A stretch of DNA of 64,000 nt from Limonium bicolor (taxonomy: Eukaryota; Streptophyta; Magnoliopsida; Caryophyllales; Plumbaginaceae): assembly GCA_023374045.1 (NCBI GenBank), contig CM041776.1:124649733-124713732 (forward strand). Direction: 5' to 3'. Shown piece after piece: positions 45,153 through 56,662 of the stretch (position 1 is its first letter; the number at the start of each line of letters is the position of its first letter). The notes under the pieces were generated by a model. That model did no database searches. It had not been told where the DNA came from and worked only from the letters and a program-made list of their open reading frames with translations. The translations under genes and the position numbers were made by a program.

Positions 45153-46660
45153 ATAGCTGTTTTCTAGTAGTGCAATACCAATACTCATACACAATATACT
45201 TGGCTCTAAGGCCTACAACTTACTCACTAGTTCCCAAATACTCAAAACTTCATAAACTCCAATACCAATACAATAGTTTAGGTTCTTTTACTTGTTTACC
45301 CATTCCATTGCTCTAATGCATAAAAATTAACATTAGTAAAGAGCTCTAACCTTGAGCTTGTAATTCCTTCATTTTTTTCCCAATTCTCCTCTTCTTTCTT
45401 TCTTGCCCAAATCAGCCATGTGGGGAGTGGACATGCCAAACTCCATTCCCATCACCCAATGAACACAAAACAACTATAATTAATATACCAACCCCTTAAT
45501 TAATGTTAGTTCATATAAATGCTTAAAACAAGATTTCTAGGGTTTACCTTTGGAGAGTTTTAGAAGGGGTTTTAGCCCTTGGTTCAAGAAGGTGAATCCA
45601 CCACCATTGCAAGGTTGATATTATGCTCAAAAGAGAGAGAGAAAATGGAGTGTTACAATGGGGCAAAAATCGGTTATGAAGGAAAGTGAAGGGAACATGA
45701 GTTTTTTATGTAGATCTTTACCTTGTTGGAGAGAGAAGACTCCAAGCTCCACAATGGTGTGCTTTTCTCTTTGAATGGGGAAAACCCATGGAGATGAACT
45801 TCCTCATTTTTGGATTTTGAAAAGAGGGAAGTGTAGAGGATGATGAGGGGAACACAAATATGTGATTATTTTTTAGTTTGGAGCTTAAACAAAGCTTGGG
45901 CATGAAGAGAAAGGTGGAGGGGCCATGGAGGGAGCTCCATTGTCGCCCAGCACAGAGAGAGGGAGGAAGAAATCGGTGGAGAAGGGAAAAAGGAAGGAGA
46001 AGGGAAAATGGGAGGAGAGAGAGGGAGGTAAGTTACTTTATCCCTTTTCCACTTTTTACTTTTGGCTCCCTTATTTAATTAGCTAGTTACAAGTGTGTGA
46101 GAGGGGTTTTTTGACTGATTAAAAATCGGCCCCCTACTGTTGTGCTAGCTGGAGCGTTTTTCGTCTTCTACAGAAAACGCTCGTTATTTTACCCGGTTTA
46201 GGTACTATTCACTAACCGGGCCCGTTTCCCGGAATTTTCTCGTTTAATTATTTTTTTATTGGTTATTAAGCTTCCAGAAATGCTTAGTAATTATTATTTA
46301 ATGATTTAAAATTTTCACGGGTCCGTTTGACAACTTAAAGTCACGTTTTCGGGTTTTCTCGAAAAACATGCTCTAAAGCTCTATTAGCGTTTTAATTCAT
46401 TATTTGGATCCGTTTTCTTCGGGAGTTGTTCCCATATATTATTTAGGTCTTATTAAACCTTTAGAATCCATATAATACGCTAACCGAGGTCTCATACCTC
46501 CTATGGTTATTTAACGCTTACTTAGCGTTTTTCACCTTTTAAGCGTTTCTTTATTTCTTTTGGATTTATTTTTTCCTTACCAATATTACTTACGCATTAT
46601 TAGGCTCTTAAATACCTATTAGGATAATTTGATCGCCATATTTAAGGTCGGGGTATTTCA

Positions 46661-47451
46661 TCTACAGAGGATTGGTCAACCAATGTAAAACCATGATCCT
46701 ATCCTCCCTTGGTGCCGACATACTGAAAAAGCCAGGAGAACAATTTATGAATGGGATTGAGTCCCTTTGCGAAGAAATCAGAGATTGGGCCACTGGTGGA
46801 ACAAGGGGCGGTACCCCCGGTTTATTCCATGTGGGAGAGAGCGACAACAAGTTCGATACTTTGATGAAGAGTCACGAGTAGTTGTTAGAGAGCAATGCTC
46901 AAACATCAACCAAGGTGAGTGCTTTGCAGAAGGTGGTGGAACAAATGACGATGAATGCTCTTCCACAACAGGCGAACGTGGTTAGCGCACGACCACACGC
47001 CCATTGCCCCGAACTGCAAGATTGGAAGAATGTTGAAGAAGCAAACTATGTGAGCAACAAGCCTAGGTTTAGGCAGCCATGGCAGTCTGGGGGCCAACCC
47101 CCTCAGAATCTTTAAAACCACGACGGCTACTCAGGAGGTCAAAGGCAATTCATGCCGACTTCCTATGGTGGATTCCCTTCGAATCGACCTCCCCAATCTC
47201 AATCGAACTCGGAGGCTGAGATGGCAGAGTTGCGAGACATGATGACGACACTGATGAACAAATCTCACAATGCTCATGACGAGATTTCAGCACTTCGCAA
47301 GGACCACAAGGTGTTGCACTCGCAATTGCAGCAACTCCTTGCTCAACCCAGACCTTCCGGTCAGTTTCCCTCCCAGACACAAGTTAATCCGCGTGAGCAT
47401 GCGAAGTCCGTCACCATTATCTCGGAGAGTTCCGAGCATTGCACAACATAG
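46661..47451 (+). pseudogene. gag: Athila-type gag, 3' part (two in-frame stops)
   Basis: The gag frame resumes in phase at the right TCTAC duplication. The first residues (RGLVNQCKTMI) suit the end of the Retrotrans_gag domain. In-frame stops occur at 46879 (TAG) and 47113 (TAA), then the frame stays open to a TAG at 47449, giving about 260 more codons. The segment NYVSNKPRFRQPWQ recalls the Athila NYV.N motif, and a coiled-coil-like stretch with SEAEMAELRDMMTTLMNKS follows. PSQTQVNPREHAKSVTI near the end matches the conserved tail of Athila gag. The expected CCHC zinc knuckle before NYV is not recognisable; only an HAHCPE remnant remains. No protease follows. Confidence 0.88.
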
Positions 47452-47560
47452 CAAAAGAGCAAGTGTAGGGCCCTTCTCAATCAGGCCCGCATCATAACAA
47501 GGGAGTAATTCTTACATACTTCCCTCTAATTGCTTTTATTTTATTTATATTTTTATTTTA

Positions 47561-47566
47561 TTATTA

Positions 47567-47603
<37 letters not shown>

Positions 47604-47605
47604 TT
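47561..47605. repeat. (TTA)n microsatellite
   Basis: About a dozen ATT/TTA triplets in a row within the Athila-like spacer, followed by an AT dinucleotide run about 25 bp downstream. Confidence 0.9.
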
Positions 47606-47661
47606 ATGGTCTTTATTTTTCCTTTAATATATATATATATATATAAAAAGAGAGATGAAGA

Positions 47662-47800
47662 TGCCGTGTGCCAAGCCGGGTACTATGGACCCGGCAAAAG
47701 AATATTCAACGTGTCTTACCTTATGCCGGGTGGAACATTTCCGGCATTCCAAAATTTACGATGTCGGGTAGGACGTACCCGGCACTACACCCGGCACGTC
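47662..47800 (+). repeat. CCGG-type hairpin cluster between gag and 3' ORF
   Basis: Structures such as GCCGGGT..ACCCGGC (about 47673-47695) and ATGCCGG..CCGGCAT (about 47722-47747), followed by further CCGGCAC copies, repeat the family seen in the LTR and leader. A further cluster lies at 48184-48271. Confidence 0.65.
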
Positions 47801-48402
47801 GTGTTTCTGGAAAAAAATAACCTCGGGTAAGTGGGGTTACAGTCCCCACTTTTTACCCTACGCAGACGCCGCTCCCACAGAGCTTCCACCACAGGCGACG
47901 ACACCACACCCAAGCAGCACTCCACTGCATTCCACACCACAAGACCACCGTGAGCAGCTCATTCCACCATTCCACCACTTACAAATAAAAAACCAGGTTC
48001 CATCATCATATTCTATTTTATTTCGAATTCAGTTTTAATGGTTTACGTTTCCATTTGTTGTTTTTCTTAGTTTCGTAGCTTAGTGTAGTGAATTAGGGAT
48101 TTCGAAACCTTCTGAAGTTGATTTATGTGGTCTGGTGTGATTCTATGTGTTTTTGTGAAATTCTGGGTTCGAAGTTTGAATGTGTCAGACGGGTTCTGTC
48201 CGGCATCCTGTCCGGCATTCTATTGTTTGCATGTGCCGGGTGGATTCTGTCCGGCATTCTGCCCGGCACATATGTCTGATTAATTTTTCTTATTCTATTG
48301 GGATCCTAGTACACTAAATTAATGCCTAGGACAATGTTTTGTTGAAATAACATTTGATAATATGTTGTGTGTGGTATTCGATTTTTCTTTCTCTACCTGC
48401 AG

Positions 48403-50237
48403 ATGCCTCGGTGAAAAACCGTTACTTCTGAGACCCTCGATTCAGATGAGGACACCTTCCTTGAGGAGTTAGACGCACCTGTAGGAGAGGCCACTCCAGA
48501 GGAAGATGAGGCTACATCAGAGGAAGATGAGGCTGCTCCTGCTCCACTAGAGCCACCCCGCTGTTCTACTAGACGGGCAGGTAAGGAGCCTGCCTCTAGT
48601 AGTGTTCCTCAGCCTCCACGGAAATCTACAACGGGGCGGAAGCAGAAGCGCCCTGCTGCAGCTCAGAGTGGGCCGGGTTCGACATCCTCAGCACCCGAGC
48701 TAAACGATTTCGGGATTCCTCAGCCCCTACCTTCTCGTCTCCAAGAGGACCCGCAGTTCGATTCAGATGGGTTTATTAGCACAGAGGCCGCCCGCTACTA
48801 CAATCACTCTAAGCAAAAAGGAAAGTGGGTGCAAGAGCGGCGAATTGACCAGACAGTGAGCCCGTTACCTCAGATCATCTCCCCATTCCAGAGGCATGGC
48901 TGGGCAGGATTACTAGAGATTGGTCAGAGGCACTTCTACGCTGACCTAGTTTGTGAGTTTTATGCTAATGCTGAGTTCCTTGGGCCACCCCAAGTCTCCG
49001 AGGTACAGATCCGTTCTTATGTTTCCTGTACACGTGTTTTGATTTCGCCTCGTAGCATAGCAGACACCTTAGGCATAGAGTATGACCAGAGGCAGAGCTC
49101 ATTCACTAGGCATTATCTGGCCACTGCCCATGCTGCTATTACTACTCAGTTTGGCTCACGGACCCGATATATGAATCGGGCCTATTCTAAGTCTCTCCCT
49201 GTGATCCCTATCACCTTCATCACGGACTTGCAGCTTAGAGTGGCCATGGAAATCATTAGACATAACATTAGGCCCTGTAAGCATGACGAGCTCAATGACT
49301 TGGATTGTGCCCTTCTTGAGTATCTTCGTGGGCCACCACCGAGTGATGTTGCAGCTCGATTTCCGGTGCACCGGCTGATGTTTGCTCAGTTGGTTAGGGC
49401 GATTCTTCATCGAGATACTCAGCGCCCTGTCTTCCCGATGCTACTTCATCACCATATCACTCAGACTCTGAAGGAGGATCAGATTCCACGAGGTCTACAG
49501 TATCACCAAGAGTCCTCCCTCATTGACCTCGCACTCATTAGACGATGGTGGTTTCGTGAGTATGCACCAGGAGAGTACCGGTTTGTTCCTTCAGCGCAGA
49601 GGCCTAGGGCCAATGCCACTGCTCTGGACTATCCGAGCTATGAGGGATCTGAGCCCCAGTTGATGCTACCCCCTCCTACCTCCTCCGCTCCTCAGTCTTC
49701 TGCCCCCGATCCAGACTTGGGTCCCCTTTATGAGAGGATGGATCATTTTCAGCAGACCCTTGATCAGCAGCGGCAGTCCTTCGATGTATATCGACAGTCT
49801 CAGCAGGATACCTGGACAGATTATGAGGCCTTCCAGGCCAGGTATGAGGGGTATCGTTCTGAGGTTACCAATCGAGTTGAGATAGTGGAGCAGCGCCAGT
49901 AGGAGATGGCCGCAGATCAGCAGGTATTTCGGGAGCATGTCACCCAGGGCAGGAGGAGCATGAGCGGCGAGTAGATGACCGCTTTCTGCTCGTGGTTGAT
50001 AGACTTGACTGTTCCCGGGCTGAGGATAAGAAGACGCTAAAGAAGACGATGGAGTGTTCGATGAAGGCATTCTTTAAGAGTATTCTCAAGAGGGAAAGGA
50101 AGAAGAGAAAAGCCCGCAAGGAGGCGAAGAAGCAGGGTCTCCCTACCCCTAGCTCCTCCAGCTATTCAGACTCCTCAGAGGCTCCTTCTGACTCGCCCCC
50201 ACCACCACCTTCATCCGCGCCGGCGGCAGCTATATAG
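48403..50237 (+). pseudogene. Retrotransposon 3' ORF with FYAN domain (broken)
   Basis: This is a large 3' ORF of the Athila-like element, of the kind annotated as putative plant transposon protein or Athila-associated ORF, sometimes called env-like from its position. An ATG at 48403 follows TACCTGCAG, a possible splice acceptor, but the fourth codon is TGA (48412). The frame is then open to a TAG at 49900. The N-terminal ~140 residues are acidic, then basic and Ser/Pro-rich. The conserved block has VCEFYANAEFLGPP, VSCTRVLISPRSIADTLGI, then LARVAM-like and RAILHRD segments. A glutamine-rich coiled-coil-like stretch and a basic KKRKARKEAKK tail ending in a proline-rich run (to 50237) follow after one frameshift near 49945. 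No membrane segment or signal peptide is seen, so an envelope role is not supported. The function is unknown. Confidence 0.78.
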
Positions 50238-51499
50238 TTCTTTCTCTCTCTTTCTAGTTTTTTTACCTTCATTTTCTTTCTTTATGTTATTCCTTTATAT
50301 TTTTCATATACACTTAATGCTTAACTACTCTCCTTGTACTATGGAAGCTTGGCACTTTATGAGTTTTTGATTTCAGTTGATCTTATTATTATTGAATTCT
50401 GCTGTGAACAACTCCAATCATTGGCTCATCACAAGTGTAGGGCATGCTACCATCTGCCATAATCTGGGGAGTATATCGTTCTTTCAATTTCTATCAGTTT
50501 CTTGTCGCCTTATTTCTTTCAAACACTGGGGACAGTGTTCCTGCCTAGTGTAGGGCAGGGGGACCCCCTTTTTAAAATAAAATAAAATATTGTATTTAAA
50601 TTAGTTTTCAAATTAAAAAAAAGTTTTATATACATATATATATATAGCATGTCTAGTTTATACAATATAATAAGTTTTAAGTTTATTAACTTTCTACTCA
50701 GCTTTTTGTATGTCTCTGATTAAAGTTGACATTAGAGAAGGCTAAATATTTGTTCTCTCAAGAGGTAAGCTTTCTAATGACCTTTAGATATTATTTTCTC
50801 ACTTCATGATTCCTTCTGTTCAACATGAGTATATGACCTTACTTCTACTTTTATCCTTGATCTACTTTTGGGTAATATATCTTTCTTTCCTTTTCAAAAT
50901 AGTACAATTCTTATGGGTGAATATCTTAGAAAAGGGTGATGAAGAAAACAAAAGAAGAAGAAAAAAAAGCTTCGGAAAAAAAGAAAAAAAAGGAGAAGAA
51001 AACCTCTTCCAAAAAATATATATGAAGCATTATGAGGTTGCAAAAGTGCCTCAAAATAAAAAAAATGAGAGTTTTTCCTTTTGTTTTTCTCCTAAATTCC
51101 CCGTTCTTTCAATGCAAAAAAATCATGGTTAGATTCTGAAACCCTTGAAAAATAGGGCTGAACCATTCAAAACCATTGATAAGTGTCTTGGCCGCATTCA
51201 AGAACTCTTGAGAAATAGAGCTGAATGTCGGAAACCGGAAAAAGGAGAGATACAAAAATCCCCTATGCACAATAACCCATGAGTCCTTGTTCTATTTTGA
51301 GATGGAATGTTTTACTTTTACCCACTTGTATATTACTGATAGAATGGGAAAGACTAAGTGATGCTTATGAGTAAGAGTCAAGTAGTTAGGAAAGGAATAT
51401 GTCATTGTGATTCTAGAGTTTATTTATTTTGTGCACAAGTAGTTACTCTTTTCTAATTTAATTTTGCTCGAGGACTAGCAAAAGGTAAGTGTAGGGCCT
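50238..51499 (+). mobile_element. Athila-like 3' untranslated region
   Basis: Non-coding tail. It holds the ACACTG GGGA CAGTGT hairpin motif and an extended polypurine-like AGTGTAGGGCAGGGGGA block (50523-50565), features that recur downstream of the coding region in Athila/Tat elements. The final polypurine-like tract is at about 51463-51499. The frame at 50806-51132 is lysine-rich low complexity and not a gene. Confidence 0.75.
51463..51499 (+). other. Polypurine tract region, Athila-like element
   Basis: GAGGACTAGCAAAAGGTAAG and GTGTAGGGCC lead to the 3' LTR start. This arrangement (GAGGAC.AGCAAA..TAAGTGT.GGG) is typical of Athila 3' ends. Confidence 0.7.
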
Positions 51500-51577
51500 T
51501 GATAAGCCGTAGACTTATCATATTTTATAAGCTAGATTTATGGTATTATTAGTTAAAATAAGGTTATAATAGGTAGT
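51500..51577 (+). mobile_element. Athila-like 3' LTR, first 78 bp
   Basis: The sequence matches the 5' LTR start at 15414-15491 base for base as far as I can compare by eye. It is interrupted at 51577 by element D. In the 5' LTR the site continues GTAGT then ATTTACG, so the matching right junction outside this window should read GTAGT-ATTTACG. Confidence 0.88.
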
Positions 51578-54500
51578 TGAAATACCTCTAACATTCAAAT
51601 AATTAAATATTGATAAATAAGTATTATTTAGGGGATTATTTAACCCTAAAGAAAGTATATAAACATTTAGGCGTTAAAACGCACCTAAATTCCTTAAGGT
51701 CAGAAACGTGCGTTAAAGCCCGACCTTAAGTTAAACAAGTTATATAAATTATAAACTACATGTAAAAATAATCAAGGATCATTATATGACCCTTAGAACA
51801 CCGGACCTCATTTAAAACTGAGCGAAAATACAAAATGCTTGGGAGTTCCCTTAAAGGCCCTTAAGGCCCGAAAGTCACGGAAATACATTATAGGATGAAG
51901 TAGAGCATTACTCTTTATTCCAAATACACCAAAACACTCTATTAAATATATAAGATGGATTCCTCAAGCTAAATTCTCAGTTAAACGCAAAGTGCTAGGA
52001 GATGCCTTATGAGGGTCCCAAAAACGCTCGGGAATGCCCCGGAGGAGTGCCATGTGGCACGAACTCCTAAAAAATTAATTCTTAGAGTTCCTAACATCAT
52101 TATTTAATATTCTAAAGAGAATGCTCGAGCCAATTCCTCAAAAATAAACAAAGTGCTCGGACGAATTTCTTAACGCTTTTTTTTGCCCCGTTTATCCCGG
52201 GAGTGGTGTTTGGGGTTGATATAACCCCATATAACTCAATGTAACACCTTAACATATTATTATTGACTATAAACAATGTCAATAAACACTTGGAACCCAT
52301 AGCGAGTAATTATTTTTTAGAAAAATCCTTAAAGCACAAAAACGCACCTTCGGGTGTCACGAAAATGCGTTCTACGCAATTACCTTGAAGTTTTTGAGGA
52401 GCCACGAGTTGATAACCTTAAAAGATGATAAATTGAGCATCTGAATCAATTAATGCCAGTGCTAAACTCATAGCACAAGTGGGGCGATTTTATCATCAAA
52501 AAGATACTAGAAATCAACATTTTTACCTTAAAACTTTCATCTTTTTCCATAATATAAATGTACCAATTAAATTCTGGAACCTATTACACATATTAGTATG
52601 GTCTTAGTACAATATAGTGTAACAAAAACCAAATGAAAAATTAATTCCATCTGGTCCCTAATCCATGCGTTTTTTCTAGTCTATTTTGGCTAGATTTTAC
52701 AAAAAATTGCCTAATGCTAATGTGACTCACCTAGCATATATTATATGTTAGTGTAACAATTAACTACAGTCAAATAAGAATCCTCCTACGTAAGACCTGC
52801 AACAAAACAACAAGAAGAATTAATATAAGCAAAAAGAAATGAAAAGCAATACACTAAATTACAAACTAGGACTACTTTATACATGTGCTAGAAATTAAAT
52901 TGAAGCAGCCCATGTTACCTCTTGTAGCTGTCGATTTTCAAGCTGTAAAAGAAGGGAATTATTGCTCATTTAATAACCAAAAGAATACCCTATCTAACTA
53001 GCATAATTCATAGTAAAAAATGGACAAAACCAAGTGTCCTATACAGCACACCATGTCCGATTTTGAGGATGAGAAGAAGGCTTATTTGCCTTATATAAAT
53101 TCAATTAAAAAGCCTACCAACCTAGCCATGTTCTAGTGTTTTAAATCATCAAAAGAATCTGGTGCCAATTGAGACTACACTACCGTAAAAGACAAGAAGA
53201 AAAACAAAGACAAAATCAATATAGAAAATTCAAGGGAACATGTACCTACCTTTCCCATTGTCTTCTAGTTTCCAATTATCAATCAAACTCCATGATGCCT
53301 TGCTGTATGGCCGAATTCATGCATCAAATAAGGGTCATTAATTGAGCCAATAATGTGGAATAAACAAAGGAAAAAGAAACCAAACAATTTTAATGTCAAA
53401 AAGAAGAAAGAAATTCCTACCTTGCCTTACCTTAAGACATACGAGAGTCTCATTCTTTCCCTGCCTTCACTTTGCCGATTTGGGTAAGCTTCCTTGCTCT
53501 TTCTTTCTTCTTCTCTCCTAGCTTCAAGCTCCAACAATGGAGGTTTAAGTTCTAACTCCATTTTATGTCAAAATTCCTAGCTAATTCAACAAAACAAGAA
53601 TCAAGTAGCAGATCTGTTCAAGAGGTCTGACTTCGGGAGCGATTATGTAATTGTCAGTAAGTTATCTCCAAAATCTTCCCAACATCAAACTTGTTCCTCT
53701 TCGAATTAGCTTTCCATACATATAAAGATCATTAATTTTCATGGTGTATTCAGTTCTGAGTGAACAAAAGAAGGCGAAGTGGTTCACAGCAGAAAATCTG
53801 TTCAATAGGTCTCAGTTCGGGATATATTCTGAATTTTCCGTAAGTTTTCTCAAAATATTCTCAACACCAAAGTTGTTGCTCTTTGAATTAGCTTTCCAAC
53901 CGTATAAGGATCATTAGTTTTCGTGGTCATTTCAGTTCTAGGTGACAAAAACCACAGAGAGTGCGCAATCTGGAAATTTCGGTAAGATATGGTGATCCTT
54001 ATCTTCCTCCATATGGTGTCTATAATTAGTGCCGAATTCTAGAGATTCTAAACCTATATTCTCTTCATCATTTCATGAAGGAAATCTAGATCTACAATCA
54101 TCTCAAGGTCTACCAAAAATTCCTTGAAAAATTCCTAAGGTAAACTCTTATAAAACTACTCCAAATATTATTTATAAATTCTTATTAGAAGGCTAACAAA
54201 TAGATCTCCAACATGTGTATAAGGAGGCCTAAAATACCTTCATCAAAATAGCATTTGGAGAGCTTGGAATTCAAGGAGAAATCAAGTACAAGAATTGTCT
54301 TGATTTAAGGAGTAAGTATATATAATTAAGGTTTATTAAGTTTAAGTTTGATTTAAGCTTCAAAATTTGATATAAAAATTTAATGTAACCTTTAAATAAA
54401 TTAAGGCCGAAAATATATGGATTATAATGTCAATAAAATAATTTATAACATATAAGGTAAGATTATTACCTTAAGGTATAAATATGTGTCACAAAAATTA

Positions 54501-55399
54501 ATTAGGATACACATATATTCAAACCGAAATATTTAAGGATTATTTGCTCTTTTGAGTTTATAATCATTCTAAGTCATTAGCATAATTTTTGGAAGTGTTA
54601 TATGGCTTATATACAATTATATGTATTTATTATAAGGTTTAAATCAAGTTTTAAAATCATATGGTAAATATTTATTTAAGGCCGAGCATAAAATGTTTAA
54701 ATTGGTGATTTTCGAAATATATAAGCATATTAACTTATATTATAAATTTTGGGAATATTAGAAATAGCTACAAGTATTTATATGGCTAGTTTAATAAGTT
54801 ATGTGGTTAAAATGTAAATTTTAAAAGGTTTGGTGTAAAACCGAGGAACACATAAGTTTATGGGTAAATTAATGTATTAAGTGTGAAATTAGACTATGGT
54901 CAAAATATTGACCGAAAACTTTGAGTTAAAATGATTTATGACATGAAATATTAAGTTTATAAAAGTTATGGGGTGAATATGTAATTTATAAGAGTTTAAA
55001 TAAAAAAAACAAGATTTTAAATGGGGCGAATTCACATTTTGTGGAAATATAAGTGTCCACTTGGTTATTAAGGAAATTAATTATTAAAACTATAGTTTAT
55101 AAGTGATTATATAAATTATGTAAAGTTTTTGGGGTTATTAAATGTAATTATAAGAAATTCTAAAGCAAAGCGAAAATTAATGAGGCTAGTTGGTGATTTA
55201 TAAGAGTAAAGTGTTCAAATAATAATTACTAAATTTATAGTGGTGGTTTAGTGAATTAATTATTTAAGGAATTTAGAAAAGAAAATTATGATTTAAGGAT
55301 TTATGAAATTAAAACTATATGATATACAAGTACAAGTAATTTACTTGTAAAAGAAATAATATTATTTTGGGTTAGTTTGTAATTAATAAAAGATATGGG

Positions 55400-55760
55400 A
55401 ATAACATGTCCATGTATGACATGTAAATATTAACTGAGATTTATTAAGTGGTTATGTCATTTAGACAATTATATGTAAGTGACATAAATAATACATGTGT
55501 ATGAGATATATATATTTAAGATTTTCTAATTAATCAAAGGAAATGAGAATAAGTGATTATGGGATTAAAACTATGGTTATATAGTTATAAGGAAATTAAT
55601 TGTAACCAATAAATATTATTTATGGTTAAGAGGAGAATAACAAAGAATTATAAGAATATAATGTCCATGTGTGACATATAAATATAGTTAAGAAATTATA
55701 AAGTTGTTATGTCACCTAGACAATTAAAAATAAATAACAAATATAGTGCATGAATAAATA
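55400..55760 (+). repeat. Two-copy repeat with hairpins in LTR D
   Basis: ATGTCCATGT.TGACAT-type hairpins at 55406 and 55661 are each followed about 50-80 bp later by GTTATGTCA..AGACAATTA. In the first copy TTATGTCA pairs with a downstream TGACATAA. The array lies about 1.6-2.0 kb from the LTR 3' end. Confidence 0.55.
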
Positions 55761-56571
55761 TGTATATAATTATACATTAAAGGATTTAGAAATAAACCAC
55801 AAGGAATGACAAATAAGTTATACATCCAATCGTAAGGTAATTAAAAGAAATTACCACACAATATAAGTCTTATAAATTAGGACTACAAGTTTTGGAAATA
55901 TATAAGTGCCTTAATTAATAATAAGGGAAAGAGGTTAAAAGAACTACCTAAGTATAAAGGAATAAACCTCACATGAAATAACGAATACGAAATCGTTTCA
56001 TGAACCAATAAAATTATTATACGAGAGTTACATAATTAACACTCTCAGTTAATCCTATTCTAGGACATTGTTTGACCAGACGTTGACCGGGAACTAAACA
56101 AGTACAGTCTATGGTGAACGGTATGGATTTCTTGCAGTCTGCTTTCTACAGGATTACACCGGCTTGTATGCTATCTGTTGTTTGAATTAACGACCAAGAT
56201 GATTGTATGTGAAATATTGCATTACTCTTGTGCACTGTTGTATTATTTTATGTGCACGAATGATGCTAACTACAACGTGTATGTCCCACACATACAACAC
56301 TACGATACCAGTGGATTAAATACCTGCGTTTTATCATACCGAGAACTTGTACTCAAGTCTCTCACTAACTTCACTTTATAACAAACGTCATTATCCTAAA
56401 CGTGATAACTGACAGTACACATTTCGTTCTTGATTAATGTCCTTGTATGACACCTAACAATTCCATACTACGAGAACGAGGAGCCCAGTTGGATCTGGCC
56501 ATGCATGCTACGGGAGTTGTACCTGTCTCAGGTCGTCTCCTATTCAATTTACGTCGCGACGGGAGTTCTGG

Positions 56572-56662
56572 GTGCACTATGTCACTCACCGGCTGCGTAC
56601 CGGAACAGTTCTAAAGTTCGGGGTGCACTATGTCACTCACCGGCTGCGTACCGGAACAGTTC
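56572..56662 (+). repeat. 51-bp direct repeat in LTR D
   Basis: GTGCACTATGTCACTCACCG and the following GCTGCGTACCGGAACAGTTC occur at 56572 and again at 56623. Each copy has a CCGG..CCGG self-complementary segment. The depth from the LTR end is about 0.75 kb. Confidence 0.8.

Larger units (their letters stand above)
40171..45172. mobile_element. CACTA (En/Spm) DNA transposon, non-autonomous
   Basis: The ends are inverted repeats starting CACTACTGGAAAACA (left) and CACTACTAGAAAACA (right, on the minus strand), continuing through ATTTACCTACGGAA with few mismatches. The 3-bp target duplication CAA (40168-40170 and 45173-45175) is typical of CACTA elements. The unoccupied site is present in the sister LTR at 26281-26289, which proves the boundaries. 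Subterminal copies of TTACCTACGGA and TTACCGACGGA fill about 400 bp at each end. I found no transposase (TNP2-like) domain; the frames inside are short. The interior looks like AT-rich intron sequence with a few exon-like pieces. Confidence 0.95.
23491..46660 (-). mobile_element. Element B: complete LARD-like LTR retroelement
   Basis: This is a full element on the minus strand with a perfect TCTAC duplication (23486-23490 and 46661-46665). On the plus strand the order is 3' LTR (23491-27772), polypurine tract, internal region, primer-binding site (37387-37398), 5' LTR (37404-46660). LTR lengths agree once the CACTA insertion is subtracted: 4282 versus about 4252 bp. The internal region minus its nested solo LTR is about 5.6 kb and shows no gag or pol motifs on either strand, so the element resembles large retrotransposon derivatives that depend on other elements. 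The polypurine tract and primer-binding site suggest Ty3/Gypsy ancestry, which is inference. Confidence 0.93.
37404..46660 (-). mobile_element. 5' LTR of element B (contains CACTA)
   Basis: The LTR matches the 3' LTR copy throughout, apart from the 5002-bp CACTA insertion and its 3-bp duplication. It starts TGTAAACACCCC at 37404 (one extra A) and ends GGGGTATTTCA at 46660, next to the TCTAC target site. In the first few hundred bases the two LTR copies differ mostly by one-base gaps, whereas in the last 1.4 kb they differ mostly by substitutions. The hairpin array copy is at 39080-39478. Open frames repeated from the 3' LTR (such as 39120-39547 and 45718-46078) are not genes. Confidence 0.93.
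47452..48402 (+). mobile_element. Athila-like spacer where pol is missing
   Basis: Where Athila elements carry protease, reverse transcriptase, RNase H and integrase, this element has only about 950 bp of non-coding DNA: a TTA microsatellite (47561-47604), an AT run (about 47625-47645) and CCGG-type hairpins. The whole of pol is therefore absent. The junction sequence gives no clear sign of how it was lost. Confidence 0.8.

Noticed and set aside
46672..47121. Minus-strand frames opposite gag
   Set aside because: They are shadows of the real plus-strand gag frame.
48403..50237. Retroviral-type envelope gene
   Set aside because: The position is env-like, but there is no signal peptide, transmembrane segment or cleavage motif. 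The FYAN domain is a plant retroelement family of unknown role.
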